This document shows, in pieces, positions 37,501-49,010 of a DNA stretch of 64,000 bases (position 1 is its first letter; each line of letters begins with the position of its first letter). The notes beneath the pieces are model-generated. The model worked only from the letters and a program-made list of their open reading frames with translations, did no database searches and was not told the origin of the DNA. The position numbers and the translations under genes are program-made. Source of the DNA: Sphagnum magellanicum (Eukaryota > Streptophyta > Sphagnopsida > Sphagnales > Sphagnaceae); assembly GCA_021904315.1 (NCBI GenBank), contig CM038916.1, positions 11,621,065 to 11,685,064 of the forward strand. The letters run 5' to 3'.

Positions 37501-38488
37501 TATTGCATAATTATTATTTAATAATGTTTTAACTTTCAAAGCCAGATGTGAACAATGTTTTGACTACCTATTTCATGTTTAGGAATTATTCATAAGATTG
37601 CATGTTCATTCAAAGTTTCCAATTCATATTTCCAGTTCATTTATTTCAAATATTGCTCAATATCATGTTTACATTATTGTAACAAGTATATAATTTTAAT
37701 CTCAATATATGGATAATTCAAAATATGAAATATTATACCATTGAAATAATGAAAAGTAAATATTAAATATGAGATTCTTTTGGTCTATCTTATGATAACT
37801 TAAATAGTCTAAACCAAGGAATATTTAAACTATATCTTCTTGTAAATATACGTTGTTTTAAAATCTGAAAGTTACCTAGCACAACAATGGTCGAAAGAAG
37901 CGTGTTTTAAGGTTGCCTGGGTTAATTACGCCCATTTTGCATTTAAAAGGTTCTAAGATTGAATCACGATATTTCAAAACACCTCAAATTTGAATGAACA
38001 AAAAGTGTTAAGGGGGTCAACTAGTTTCTACATTAGGTTGGGTCAATAGTATCAGTATTTTATAAGATAAATTTTGTCAAGAATATGAAAATTCAATAAA
38101 TTGAGGTATAGCACTTGAAGAAAGTTTGTAGTGTATTTGAAAGGCACCTTACATCTGTAAATATTCCTACTGGGAGGGATATTTCACAATTTTTTTGTGG
38201 AAACTTTTTCCATTTGACAATGAATTTTTTTTCCAAAGTTCCCAGATTTCAAGGAAATGTTTTCAGAAATTGCCATTTTAGACAACAGATTAATCCAGCA
38301 CATTGCCAAAACAAAGCATGATTTTTTAAAAAATCTACTTTCCTCTCTCACCTGCAGCCAAATTTGACTATTTCCTATTGTGAGTGGTGGCCGATGTGGC
38401 CACATCACAAAATTGAAAGAAAAAAACCTTGATCACCACTCTGGCTATATAAAAGATATTTAAAACAAGGCATTGTCACATATGCAAA
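34513..38488. other. AT-rich intergenic DNA
   Basis: No identified gene. It contains a plus-strand open frame of 140 codons at 36045-36467 with no motif I recognise and no context, a 16-base C run at 36838-36853, an A-rich stretch at 36860-37000 and an (AAT)n patch at about 37255-37270. Confidence 0.4.
36045..36467 (+). CDS. Open frame of 140 codons, unidentified, probably chance
   Basis: One of the two longest uninterrupted frames of the window. It starts ATGGTGGTCAAAGACC and has no recognisable domain, no signal peptide or clear membrane segment, and no adjoining frames that would extend it. Composition is close to neighbouring non-coding DNA. It could be a fragment of an old element. I list it only because of its length. 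Confidence 0.12.
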   Translation: MVVKDHYIIHIIHLFVPLEAQPMGAMVLNLVDSMRGPSMNSIQPWNSRICIVKVTHSSTSGHLINCHYGLINVQCNENYIIKSCILFLIPWKYAIHDYDAMFHVHDELEQSLFWDQFNQSPCYNVNLLSGSCMGMDGEDH

Positions 38489-38720
38489 CGTTTGTAGATC
38501 ACAAGGTGTAGGAGAGGGCTGGTGGGCTGGTTCTTATGCCTAGTCCTTAAGTAAGATATGGACAGATCTACACCTCCGCAGGTATCCCTCCAACTCTTAA
38601 GGAGCAGGAGAAACATCCTCTTCCTTTTCAGGAAGAATATTCATGACGAATATAAGGTGCCCAACAAATATACTAGGAAATATTTTCAAGTGCTATAGGA
38701 TGAAGTACTTGTCATGAGTA
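38489..38720. repeat. Dispersed repeat, copy 2 (first copy at 16335)
   Basis: Opens with GTAGATCACAAGGTGTAGGAG exactly as at 16335, then follows the same order of blocks ending ACTAGGAAATATTTTCAAGTGCT. The surrounding 38490-39720 has somewhat higher GC, like the 15.5-18 kb block, and could belong to the same unidentified element type. Confidence 0.55.
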
Positions 38721-40200
38721 GAATACTATAATCATATGACCTTAGTCACCAGGGTAATGTTGATGGGGGCTATTATGTCCTTCATGTCATCCTGGAGCTT
38801 TCATCCTCAAAATCTAGAGCAAATCAATCAGTATTAACTCTTCCTTTCTCCACTGAAGGTCCTTTTCTATGTCCTCAGTTGATGAGATTGCAAGGGTTTA
38901 AGATGAGTGTCAGCTTCTTATTGATTTGCATCATTAAGCATCAAGGCATGCCATACAGAGTGCTGGCACAAAATTTGAGAGTGTTGGGCGGTTATGTGAT
39001 TCTTTTAAAAAAAAGTTTGGAAATTGAAGAACCTCGGTTCTATTCTTCTTTTTCTTTTTTAATTTCAAAATCAAAGAACCTCTGGTTTTGGTTTTTTCAA
39101 AACGTTGCAAAGGTTGTATCTTGGAGAACCCATCTGTGAAACTTAGGTTATCTATTTCCATTTCTGATAACTACCCAACACTGGTCTACACTCCTCTTGG
39201 ACAGGTAGATCATTTATCCAAGCAATGAGCTCTTTGTCTCAACATACTGATGACTGAAACTGCGACTTTATTGTGTTCTCTTTTGTGGAATGGATTACCT
39301 ATAGTTGCAATGCAATGGTCCAAATGCAAATGTGCTGTATCAAGCTCATAATTGTCACCCACAAATAACAAGGATAGATTATAAGATCCTAACATCCTTG
39401 TGCCCTCCTTTTCCTTGATTTTTATTTACAGGGTTTTTCCTGTTTTTTTCCACAAAATCTGCATCAGCCTCTTTTTTTTGGCTTGTGAAATTTTGCACAA
39501 ATGCCAAACATATAAAATAAAATAAAAAGGAACATTATGTCACATATTCTCTGTTTGGGGGGGGGGGGGGGGGGGGGGGGGGGTAGAAACCTGTTGCTAT
39601 TTATGCTAAATCCCTCTTGGGATGCTTGAATAAGACGCAACGTTTCATTTCTGGTTTTGTTGTTCCCTAATTTATCTCCTAAATATTCTTTGGCCAACAT
39701 TACCTCCATAAAGAGCTATATGGATGAGCTATTATCTAGTCATCTATTTCCATGCTTGGAAATCAATTGTTAATATGAAAATCACCCATGTGTTTATATT
39801 ATACTCATAACAAACTTCAACATAGTTGATAACTAGAGTCTAAACTCTAAACCACCAAATATTATCACCTTAATCTAGTATATACCACCAAAATCTACCA
39901 TGAGAATTAGAGTTGAACAACATCCTTACATAGGAAAGAGGTTGTCTTTATGGTGCGATTTTTTCCTTGCTATCGATGTTATGTAAACATTTATACTTCC
40001 GCTCAGTCCCCTAATTAAGGTATGTCAATGTAAAAGAAATTATTTAACAACCATGAACATGGTTGGGCATTTTAATGCACATTGAAAGTAAAACAACAAT
40101 TTCAATTGCACATATGAAAAAGTACAATGATCACAACATCATATAATAAGTTTTGTACTTTCCACTAAGCTTTAACTTCATCTAATTTGGATGAGTTTTT
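38721..40200. other. Mixed intergenic DNA with coding-like patches
   Basis: Open stretches exist at 38879-39139 (plus), 39210-39395 (minus) and 39464-39709 (minus, MEVMLAKEYLGDKLGNNKT). No family was recognised. A 27-base G run sits at 39557-39583. Confidence 0.35.
39557..39583. repeat. Poly-G run, 27 bases
   Basis: Uninterrupted G homopolymer on the plus strand, the longest of several G or C runs in the window (others at 22897-22912, 36838-36853 and 33737-33745). Confidence 0.9.
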
Positions 40201-41229
40201 TTTTTTTTTGGGTGGGGGGGTTGTCTAGCAATTAGACTAAGCTCTTTGGCTTGGTTGTCCGGCGTGGCATGCGTGGTGCTCTAGCAGCTTGGTGCATTTT
40301 ATTTTTCTTTTTGGGTGGGGTTGCTTAGGGTGGTGGGTTTTTAGGTCGTTTCTTTATTGGTGGGCTTGTGGGTTGGCTTGGGGTAGGTGGGTTTCTCAAT
40401 GAAGGTCCTCTCCTCTTCGGCTCTTGAGCTTCTTTTCATTTTTAGTTCAAGCATAGTTTTTTGGACTCATGGTCCATGTGGCATTTTTTTGTTTTTTGGG
40501 GGTAGGAGTGGGGGTTAGTGCAATGTCCCTTGTTCTGGTTATGACATTTTTTTTTAACAGCATGGCATGGCCCACTATTAAATGCATTGTCAGGTTTTTC
40601 ATGCTTTGCCATCCAAGAGTTCTTTTAATTCTTCGGTCACTTCTTTGGCCTATTTTTTCCCGACAATAGTTTGGGCTTGGATTTTTGCATTGGGTCTTTT
40701 TAGTGCCTACCATTCTTTTAGTGGTGTTTCATTTTTCCCTCTCGAGGTGAAGCATTAAGCATAGGGAAAATAGGGTGCACTTTTCATGGTTTTTGTCCAA
40801 GGACTGGGAGGAATTTCAAGCAAAGCATATTTTTTAAGCACATGTGTTTGTAACAACTTTGTCTTCAAATCAAGCTCCATTGATAGTCTTGCTCGTTCCA
40901 ATTTTTTCTTGTGTTGCACCCCTTTTATGTTGATTAGAATAGAACCTAACCTTTGGTTGTGTTGGGGAATTTGCACATGTTATTAGGATTTTCACCTTGT
41001 TGCCCTAGTTTCAACATCATTACAAATTGCATGTTGCAAGCCCTGCATCTTCTAAATTCAGATTCCCCATGTTCAATTCCCTCATGAATTTTTAGCCAAA
41101 CACATATGTGGAACTTTCCTTGGATTCTTGTAGGTCAGCTTTCTTGTGCATGTCCCATTTGTCAATACATGTTCATCAAGCATAACGTTTGAGCATTTCC
41201 AAGATTCTTTTGACCCCAAAGATTTAGCT
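40201..41229 (+). other. Probable 5' part of the LINE relic
   Basis: T-rich, GC-richer than the flanks, and contiguous with the reverse-transcriptase relic. Plus-strand frames around 41000-41230 look coding-like (for example SSKFRFPMFNSL) and may be the region before the polymerase. The many minus-strand open frames here (40447-40976) look like antisense shadows of the same body. Confidence 0.4.
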
Positions 41230-42191
41230 AGTGGTTTCATTTAATTCCATGAATTGAATTCCCATGTGTTGCAACTACATCCACAATTTTTGGTTTGCAT
41301 TTTTGGTGATGCTAAACTTTTGGCTTTGGCCGAGTTTTCAAGTGGCATTTGGCCAATTATAATGGCCGAGGTGTTCTATTGGTTGGTGAGTAGGATTTGA
41401 TGTCTATAATTTGCGAAAGTTCTTTTTTCATTTGTCATCACATTAGTTCAACGTGGCAATTAAGGGTGGTTGCGAAACAATGGTCCATGGGATTTGAGCC
41501 ACTTTGCATGTCCATCCCAATTGGATGTAATGAATGCTTTCAACATCATCTCACATAAGGCCATCTTTCAAGAGCTTCGAGTGGTAAGAGGCTAATTGTT
41601 TCAACTTTTCCTTTTTGTTCATTTATTTTATGCCCTTAAACTTTGTTCTTTAGTCATCATTCCCCTTTTGGGAACTTTGTTTATCATCCTTTTCTCTACG
41701 GGCATGTGTTGAGGTGATTTACTTGTCAAGCCTCTTTTCGTGTTCATTCATTTTCATATTTTGCGTTGTTCCTTGAACGTTGTTCCCTTGAGTTTTTTCC
41801 CTTCCTTGGTTGACAACAGCCACATCTTCAAACTTGCCCATGTTGTTCCCCTCGTCTTTGATCATTTTACCTCCCATTTGGCTTTTATGGGTTGGCCATT
41901 CAACCTCGCAAGTCTTTAGCTTGGTCCCCTTTTAATTTGCCTCTTGGTTCACCTTCCTAATTAATTTATATTGTCCCTTTTGGCTCTAGTTCCTATTCTT
42001 CATTCTTTTTGTAAAAAGCCTTGGGTGAGGAGGCCCCATGTTAATGCGCTTTTAAAGTTAAGGGATGTCCATGTAGCATTTGGGATCATCTCTTAGTGTT
42101 TCATTCAAATGTGTTTCTATTTGCTTTGTCGTTTTCCCCTTTTTTTTTGTTTTTAATGTTAGTTCATCGCTTCCAATTTGGCCCTATTATG

Positions 42192-42465
42192 TGGTGCGAA
42201 ATCTTTAAGGTGTACCAAAATCTTGTCACAATGTCACCATTTTCTATCTTTTTTACCTAATCCATTTTTACCATGTAAAACCACATTTATGGATGATTAT
42301 GATGGAATCTAAAATTATAATAGTCTAAAATATAGTCCTTCTAAAAATTTTGACAACTTTTGATTCATTATTTTTTATGGGGATCACAATATAGGGTAAA
42401 AAAGGACTATAGTAAGGACTAAGCCTTTTTTGTCCTATGTTGTATAGCTTAAAGGATTTTCACCC
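42192..42465. mobile_element. MITE, copy 1 of the GGGTGAAAATCC family, inside the LINE
   Basis: The ends are TGGTGCGAAATCTTTAAGGTG and CTTAAAGGATTTTCACCC, imperfect inverted repeats of about 24 bases. TATG flanks it (42188-42191 and 42466-42469). Removing the element and one TATG brings the LINE blocks LALL and VFERFLG into one frame. The interior (ACATTTATGGATGATTATGATGG, TAGTCCTTCT, TTTTTTATGGGGATCA) is shared with 49861-50133. No coding capacity. Confidence 0.82.
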
Positions 42466-42770
42466 TATGAGTTTTTGAAAGGTTTCTAGGCTTAAGCTCT
42501 TTGGAATGCCTTTAGGTTCCTTTAGTTCATTACTAGGTTTGTCTTCCCATTTCTACTGGAAGGTTAGGCTTCAATTTTGTAAAAGGCATTGCTCCAACGG
42601 CCTATTTAGGGAATTGGGCTCTAGCCACCCCCACCATAATCTCCAAGTTCATCTTAGACTTTCACTTGTTCTTATTATAGGTAATAGGAGTGAATAGTTA
42701 AAGTTTTTAATCTTTCCAAGCCCACTTGAAGTTGGCATGAGAACTTCTTCCCCTAGTGGCAACGACATGC

Positions 42771-43078
42771 ATACCCCCATTTAAGTAATTGGTAAACAAA
42801 AAAACAAATTGGTTTCATGAGAATATTTTTAAAAAATTGCATGACCATTTTTCTTTTAACATCTTCTCTTATTTGCCTTTTAATGCATGTTGGGCACACA
42901 TGAAATCTTGTGTAGGATCAAAATATACCCCCATTTGAGCAATTAGTAAATAGAAGAGCAAATTAGTTCCAATTTTGAAAGTATTTTAAAAAGATTGCAT
43001 GACCATTTTTTTTCTAACATCATCTTTGATTTGCCTTCTCATTCACATTGTGCGCACATGAGATCTTGTGTAGGGCTA
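42771..43078 (+). repeat. 154-bp tandem duplication inside the LINE relic
   Basis: ATACCCCCATTT at 42771 and 42925 begin two colinear copies that share AAAAA-ATTGCATGACCATTTTT and CACATGA-ATCTTGTGTAGG. The second copy carries the better-preserved coding block (AHMRSCVGLSLDAWL). The duplication postdates loss of function or helped cause it. Confidence 0.8.
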
Positions 43079-43840
43079 AGTCTTGATGCATGGCTATCTG
43101 CTTGTTTAATGATCTTTTTTTTCTAATTGGTTTTAAATGTTTCTCCACTATGTTGTGTAATTGATTGGGCTTCCCCCATCCCTTAACCTTTGGTTTGTCA
43201 CATTAAATTTGTGGCTATCCTTTAGACCTGATGGGGACCCATTTTTTTGTTGGGCCCATGGTGGGGAGAGGACATATCCCCATGATGTTGTGCGAGATGT
43301 CTTTATGTTAATCATGAGGGATGTGGGACTTCACATTTTACATTTAGTAGACCCACATTCTTCCATTGTCTGCTTTAAGTCTTCATGTCAATGGGTTGAC
43401 ATTGTGGTTTTGGTGAATGATGTCCAAACGTTGAGTAATGTCATCATCATTAACCCCACTTGAAGAGATTTGGTTTCACGTGCAATTTTATCTTGTGGGG
43501 TTGCCACAATATTCATGATTTATCCTAAAGATGGCCTTTATCATGATTGATACCAAGTGAACATGTTTAGCCCTTTAGCCATAGAGGTCTTTGGGTGTTT
43601 TCATTAATAGGCCAATGATTTTCTTCATTGATGTGCTAACATGGTGTGGAAAGCAAAAGGCACTTGAGGCCCTCTTCTTTTGGTTTATGTTCATTTTATA
43701 AGTAGGGTGTTGATGACATTGTAGCAAGTGTAAGCAACCTCTATTTCAAAACATCTTAAAATGTAGGTGAAAGTTATTATAGGTTAAACGTTATTTTAGG
43801 TATTCCTTTCCTTTCTTTATCTAATATGCTTATTGTGACC

Positions 43841-44378
43841 AAGGGGGGCTTGAGTATTTGATTTGTTCCCATTCCCTTAGAAGTCCACCATCTTTGGAAG
43901 ATTCTTCGTTTGCCAAAACTTGGGTCCTTTCATCTTGTGCCTTTTTGTCCCCCTTTGTTGGGTGCTTTCTTTTAATGATGATTTGCAAGTTTAGACCAAA
44001 ATTTAGGCATTTATTGAAAGAACGTGCCAAAAGTAATAAGTAATAATAACACTAATTCAAATTAAAATTGCCAAACTTATAACATTTAGACCTACAACCT
44101 AGTTATATTAAAGTAAATAAGCCCATTAACAAACAAAAACCTACCACCAAAGAGTCCCATGGCACAAAGCCTGGTTGGTAAATGGGTGCCCATGCCCCTT
44201 TGAATGTTCAAAATTACATTTATAATTGAATAGTTAGTTTGAAAAAAATGTCTGGTTTAGGGAAAACTTCCAAACACAATTTTACATTTGTGTTTGTTCA
44301 TGAATGTGAAAGGGTACCATTCAAAAAAAAATCAAGGTTTCATGTGCAATGGTGTTTGGTAATGGGGTATCAAGTATA
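43841..44378. other. Flank downstream of the LINE relic
   Basis: The LINE tail probably ends at about 44040 in an A-rich stretch (AAAAGTAATAAGTAATAATAAC), which would suit a LINE 3' end. Beyond it nothing is recognised. Confidence 0.35.
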
Positions 44379-45240
44379 CACTAACAAAAAATGGCCATCT
44401 TGTAATTAGTCCCTATAACTAATTTTTAATCATAGGTGACATTTGTGACTAAAACATTAATACTTGCATTGGACAAGTCACATGTGACATTAGTTGCAAA
44501 TGACAAGGATTTTTGGATTTTTTAAAAATCAACAAAATACACCTTCATCTTTTGATTAACCATACATTTGCAACTAAAACATTAAAACTTGCATTGGACA
44601 AGTCACATGTGACATTAATTGCAATTGACAAGGAATTTTGGATGAAAAAAAAATCAACAAAATAAACCTTCATCCTTTGACTAACCATATACATATTATC
44701 ATTTGTGAGTAGGATGCAATTTTTTTGGTGAACAATGAGAACAAATGATGTGTTGCCACGTGTTTCAATTTTTAATAATTTCAAATAATTTTACTATAAT
44801 TTTGAAATAATTTAAGATGTCTAGTTTTCATGTTCAAATGGTTTTAGATTGTGACACATGATGCAATAAAAATTTACCATGTGGCATATTAGTTGAATTT
44901 TTTAAAAATAAATTTAAATCAATAAATATAGGTTTATAGGTTGAACTAAGTAAGTAAATAGGTAGGTAGGTAGGTTAGGGAGGTAGGTAAATTAGGCATA
45001 AGAACACAAATATTTATATTTCGTTTTGGGTTTAACTTTTTTGATTAGTTCATCCCATATGCCCATGTTTTTAAATATGAAAATGGAAGACGAAACACAT
45101 TGCTTATATATTTTTCAAGATGACAATGAAACCAAGCATATGGAATAATTTTTTTAGTTGCAAGTATTTTGTGACTAAAATGTTTAGTCGCAAACTACTT
45201 GTAACTAAAAGATTTATCCCATATTTTTATCTTCATTTTA
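44379..45240 (+). mobile_element. Left end of a second CACTA-type element, right end not found
   Basis: Begins CACTAACAAAAAATGGCC and is rich in the subterminal motif TTTGCAACTAAAA or TTTGTGACTAAAA in both orientations. A GGTAGGTAGGTAGG tract lies at 44945-44990, and a block at 45190-45240 (AACTAAAAGATTTATCCCATAT) resembles 55665-55700 inside the 2448-bp CACTA element. I found no matching TTTGTTAGTG terminus downstream, so the element is truncated or diverged. Confidence 0.5.
44452..44685. repeat. Tandem duplication, ~115-bp unit, two copies
   Basis: Two colinear copies start near 44452 and 44567 and share ACTAAAACATTAA, CTTGCATTGGACAAGTCACA, ATTGCAA-TGACAAGGA and AATCAACAAAATA-ACCTTCATC. 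The array lies in the left part of the CACTA-like element. Confidence 0.75.
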
Positions 45241-47880
45241 TTTATTTTAAAGTACATAGTTAAGTAGATAATTGACTAACTAATTAATTAACTAGTTGAT
45301 TAATAAATTAAATAATATAACTAATAATTAATTATATAATAAAATTGATAATTAATTAATTAAAAATCAATTAATAAACTAGCCAACTAATTAAGTACTT
45401 ATAATAATAATGATCAATAATTTTTAATTTACTATTAAATGTTTCTATAATTATTAGTTAAATAAAAAGAAATAAATATTAAGTACTAAATTTTTAACTC
45501 TAATAATATAATAGTGGTGAGTCTTGTCTAACTATTTTATTATAATTATTCCCATTTCTTTTCATTTTTATAGTTAAAGGGCATGGAGGTGATCATTAAT
45601 GGACAAAACACCTTAATAGGAATACAATGCAAAATGAACAACAATGGAATTAAACAACCCCAACACACTAGGATCTTTTGATCGTACAAATAAAAAACTT
45701 TATTACAAAGGCCAAAAAAGACCAAGATGGGCACTTTACATTCTTGCTAAAACATCTAGAACAATATGAAAGGTCATGAGCAAACTAATTATCAAAGGAA
45801 CAATTAGTCTTAAATTGAACTATCAATTATGTTGTCCTTATCAATCTAGGTAGAAGAGGACTTTTAATCACTTTTAGAAATATTGTTTCCTACATATGAA
45901 GTAAAACCATACAAGCTAGAAGTTATATAGCCAAGTTCAAATGTCAAACAAATGGTAAAAATAGGGCAAGACTTAAAGTTGCAGTAGTATGTACAAGAAC
46001 CATAATCAAATCATAAGCTAGATTTAATGTTTTAAGGAACAAGAGTAAATATGAAACATGTAGATGAGCCAAAATCAAGTTAGAAACTAAAATTAGGGTT
46101 GCAAAAATCAAATCTAAAATAAGGAGAGGAAGGGTCAAGTTTGAAATTAGACTTAAAAGTACAACAAGAGGGAAATGAAGTGGGGATTGAATCTACAGAT
46201 AGTTTTTACAATTAAAAGTTCAAGTAGTTTGTGTATTATTGTTGGATGCAACATTCTTTAATGCCCAATTCTACACCTCCTTGGCCAAAGAAAGCAAGAC
46301 ATTAGATAATTCATATAAATCATTATTTCAATTTTATACCAACAACTTGCATGGACATAAGAGATTTCAATTTGATATGGGGAGATTTTGCAAACTTTTA
46401 CACTTTAATTGACTCTAATTTAACATTGAAAGGTTATTCACAACAAACATATATTGGTAGGCTTGTTGATTTTTTGTATGCATGGGATTTGTACAAGAAA
46501 TAAAAAGGCATCCCACTAGTTGGGTCATGACATACACCACCCACATGTTGGAGGCTTTAACCTAGGCCAAGGGTTAAACATTAATCATGAATGTAAATGT
46601 CATTCATATTGATGTTTAAACACGTTGGACTAATAACCATTGGAAAAAAACATCTCCCACTTCAACCTACATCAAGACCAAATCATAGAGGATATCCTAG
46701 TTTTCAATTCTTGCAATGCATCTTGGAGATGGTCCGAAGTGCATGCATAGTTTAGTGGCTCATTTTAAGCATATACAACATTCACAAGAATCCCCAACAA
46801 GCTTTTATAGATTATCCATATGGATATGGTTTTTAATTCTAAAATTTGATTAGTGTAATCTTTGACTACTAAAGTTTCATTCACTTATGAAACCTTTTCA
46901 AACTAGGTCAAAACCCATATTGAAAAATGTTGTTGTTAGCTAATATGTTGAAATCACTTTGGAAATCCTAAATGAAAAACCCATAAAATTCATATGAATA
47001 AATTCCCATTTAAATATTCCAATCATGTACCCATTGGGCATAGGAATTTTGACAAATAAAAAAATAAAATTCAAAAGGATTTTTGAGAACAAGGTCTAAT
47101 TCTAACCCTTCAAAAGTTCATAAATATCATTTGATTAAAGTTTCACAAAAAAAATTTGACATTTAACTTTACAATTTCATTCTTCAACCCATACTTAGTC
47201 ATTGTAAACAAATTAGAATGGAATTCACTATGAATTCTTGAATTTCTTAACAATTTAGTTAATTGACCAATCCATATTTTGAACTTCAAAAATCCACTAC
47301 TAATAATGAATGCATTATTTCAAAAACAAATTATGCAAATGTCTTCATAATCAAATTGTTAATATAAAATAAATCATCATTTAATGTATTTAAAATTAAA
47401 TTATTCACCATAAGAATTGGTCACAAAGCACCTTACATAAATTACTACTATGATTATAAAAATGAACCACCATAGTTTACATTCACTTGAAATCCTTTAA
47501 TGTGTCTTTTTGGATTGTGTCAAGGACATGAAGATCCATAAGAATAAAGGCTAAAGGAAAGGTCTAAATCTAACTTTCAAACAAGGAACAAGACAAGATT
47601 ATGTGATTTAAAAACAAGAACACAAGAATCAAGAACAAGAACACAAAATGTGTAAGATAAACATGAAAACAAATTTTTATTATGTTAATATATGCAAACA
47701 TGAACATGGAAAAAACATGACAAGGCTATGGTGTAAGATCGTGCCTAAGACTAGTGTTGAACAAACTTGAGGAAATGAAAGGTCTTACTTCTACTTATAC
47801 CCCTTTGGAGAGAAGCTTCCAAGGAGGCTTCTATGTGTGCATCAAATAAAGAAGTTTCTTGAGAACCTTCCTAACTAAGA
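45241..47880. other. AT-rich intergenic DNA
   Basis: 45240-45520 is dominated by TTAATTAA/AATAAT words. The rest is AT-rich without recognisable coding motifs. Nothing further supported. Confidence 0.4.
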
Positions 47881-48150
47881 ATCAACTATGAGTTAATTGA
47901 AATTTAACTTAAAGTTTATTGGGACTTAATTAGGAGTCAATTCAATTGGGAGTTAATTAAAATTAACTAGGATTTAACTAAAATTTAACTAGGAATTAAT
48001 TATGAATTAACTAGGATTTAACTAAAAGATGACTACGAGTTAAACTTGAACTTAATTTGAACATAACTAAGATTTAACTAAAGTGAACTATGAATTAAGT
48101 GGAACTGAACTAAAACTTAAATGGAAGTTAATTAAAAGTTAAGTACATGG
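47881..48150. repeat. Degenerate ~20-bp repeat (TTAACTAGGATTTAACTAAAA)
   Basis: TTAACT, TTAATT and GAACT-type words recur every 17-22 bases over about 270 bases, for example AACTAGGATTTAACTAAAAT twice near 47968 and 48010. Non-coding. Confidence 0.65.
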
Positions 48151-48447
48151 ATGAACATTCAAATGAATGAAATCCCTGGCATTGGCATCCATGATAGATT
48201 GGGCTATCTATATATGCCTCCTTGTATTCACCATACATTGTTTTTTATACCAAGCTAGGTCAATTGGGTTATTTGCTTCTTATCATTTGAATACAAAAAA
48301 AGGTGGTGATTGTAACTTGTTGCCATGGTGCTTAAATAAAAATATTCCACAATCTTTTGTGGTTTTTTTTCCTTCTTGGCCCACCTTAGCCTTTGGTTGA
48401 TTAGTTTAGACTCTATAATCTACATTTAGCTCAATTGAATTCCCTTA

Positions 48448-48561
48448 CACTACTACAAAACATGTCCCCTTTTCACTAATCGTTTCAATTGTTTCAATTT
48501 TTGGGCTAAATAAATGGGAACTAGTGAAATGGCTCGAAAATGGACATGTTTTATAATAGTG
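48448..48561. mobile_element. CACTA-type MITE, 114 bp
   Basis: The left terminus CACTACTACAAAACATGTCC pairs with the right terminus GGACATGTTTTATAATAGTG (18 of 20 positions), and TTA flanks both sides (48445-48447 and 48562-48564). Weaker inverted similarity continues inward (TTTTCACTAAT against AACTAGTGAAAT). CACTA ends plus a 3-bp duplication place it with CACTA-like MITEs. The terminus differs from the CACTAGAAGAAA family. Confidence 0.88.
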
Positions 48562-48659
48562 TTATACCATCCACTTTGGCTTTTCTTGGTCACTTGCCAT
48601 ATTTAAAGATTCCAAGACCACACAAACATTTTACTTAAACTATTGAAATACAATCCAAG

Positions 48660-49010
48660 ACTTCATTGGGTCACATTGTCACATAATCCCAAGACCGACA
48701 TTGCACACTCACTAGGTCACACTATCACATGATCGTCAAAACCCACCAGGTCATTAAGTCACATCGCCACATAGTCATCAATACCCACTTGTCAAATAAT
48801 CACCAATACCCACTAACTCATTGGGTCATGACATTATCACATAGATACCAAGACCCACTTTTTACATTAGATCACATTTTTCACATAATCACCAAGAACC
48901 ATTAGTTAATTTGGTCACACTATCACATAATCACCAAGACCATTAACCTTGCTAAGTCACATTTGTCATAGAATCACCAAGACCTACTAGCTCACTAGGT
49001 TACTCTTACC
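48660..49010. repeat. Degenerate ~45-bp tandem repeat, about eight units
   Basis: The phrase TCACATAATCACCAAGACC(CACTA) and variants recur, each followed by CTCA-TAGGTCACA-T-TCACATA. Spacing varies from about 40 to 55 bases. The array is clear from 48670 to about 49000. Confidence 0.7.

Larger units (their letters stand above)
41230..43840 (+). pseudogene. Non-LTR retrotransposon (LINE) reverse-transcriptase relic
   Basis: The plus strand preserves a series of blocks of a plant LINE polyprotein across several frameshifts and stops. In order: IMAEVFYWLVSRI (~41357), FNVAIKGGCETMVHGI (~41450), NAFNIISHKAIFQELR (~41535), LVDNSHIFKLAHVVPL (~41805, where the polymerase A/YADD-type block is expected and is degraded), HVNALLKLRDVHVAFGI (~42040), VFERFLG (~42475), CLPISTGRLGFNFVKGIAP (~42545), AHMRSCVGLSLDAWL (~43060), GLPPSLNLWF, CWAHGGERT and HDVVRDVF (~43160-43300), VDIVVLVNDVQTLSNVII (~43395), then VSRAILSCGVA and LAIEVFGCF. 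The last blocks resemble the endonuclease-like tail of LINEs that carry a C-terminal nuclease. That subtype is an inference. A MITE (42192-42465) and a 154-bp tandem duplication interrupt it. It is inactive. Confidence 0.82.

Noticed and set aside
40447-41900. Long K/E/N-rich minus-strand open stretches that look like a gene
   Set aside because: The plus strand of the same interval carries recognisable LINE reverse-transcriptase blocks in order. The minus-strand frames are antisense shadows of that body.
44379-45540. A complete CACTA element starting at 44379
   Set aside because: The left end CACTAACAAAAAATGG is good, but no TTTGTTAGTG right end or matching 3-bp duplication was found, so only a truncated end is reported.
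48660-49010. Regularly spaced repeat units that could be mistaken for a CRISPR array
   Set aside because: The units are highly diverged, spacers are not unique, and the context is a plant nuclear genome. It is a degenerate minisatellite.
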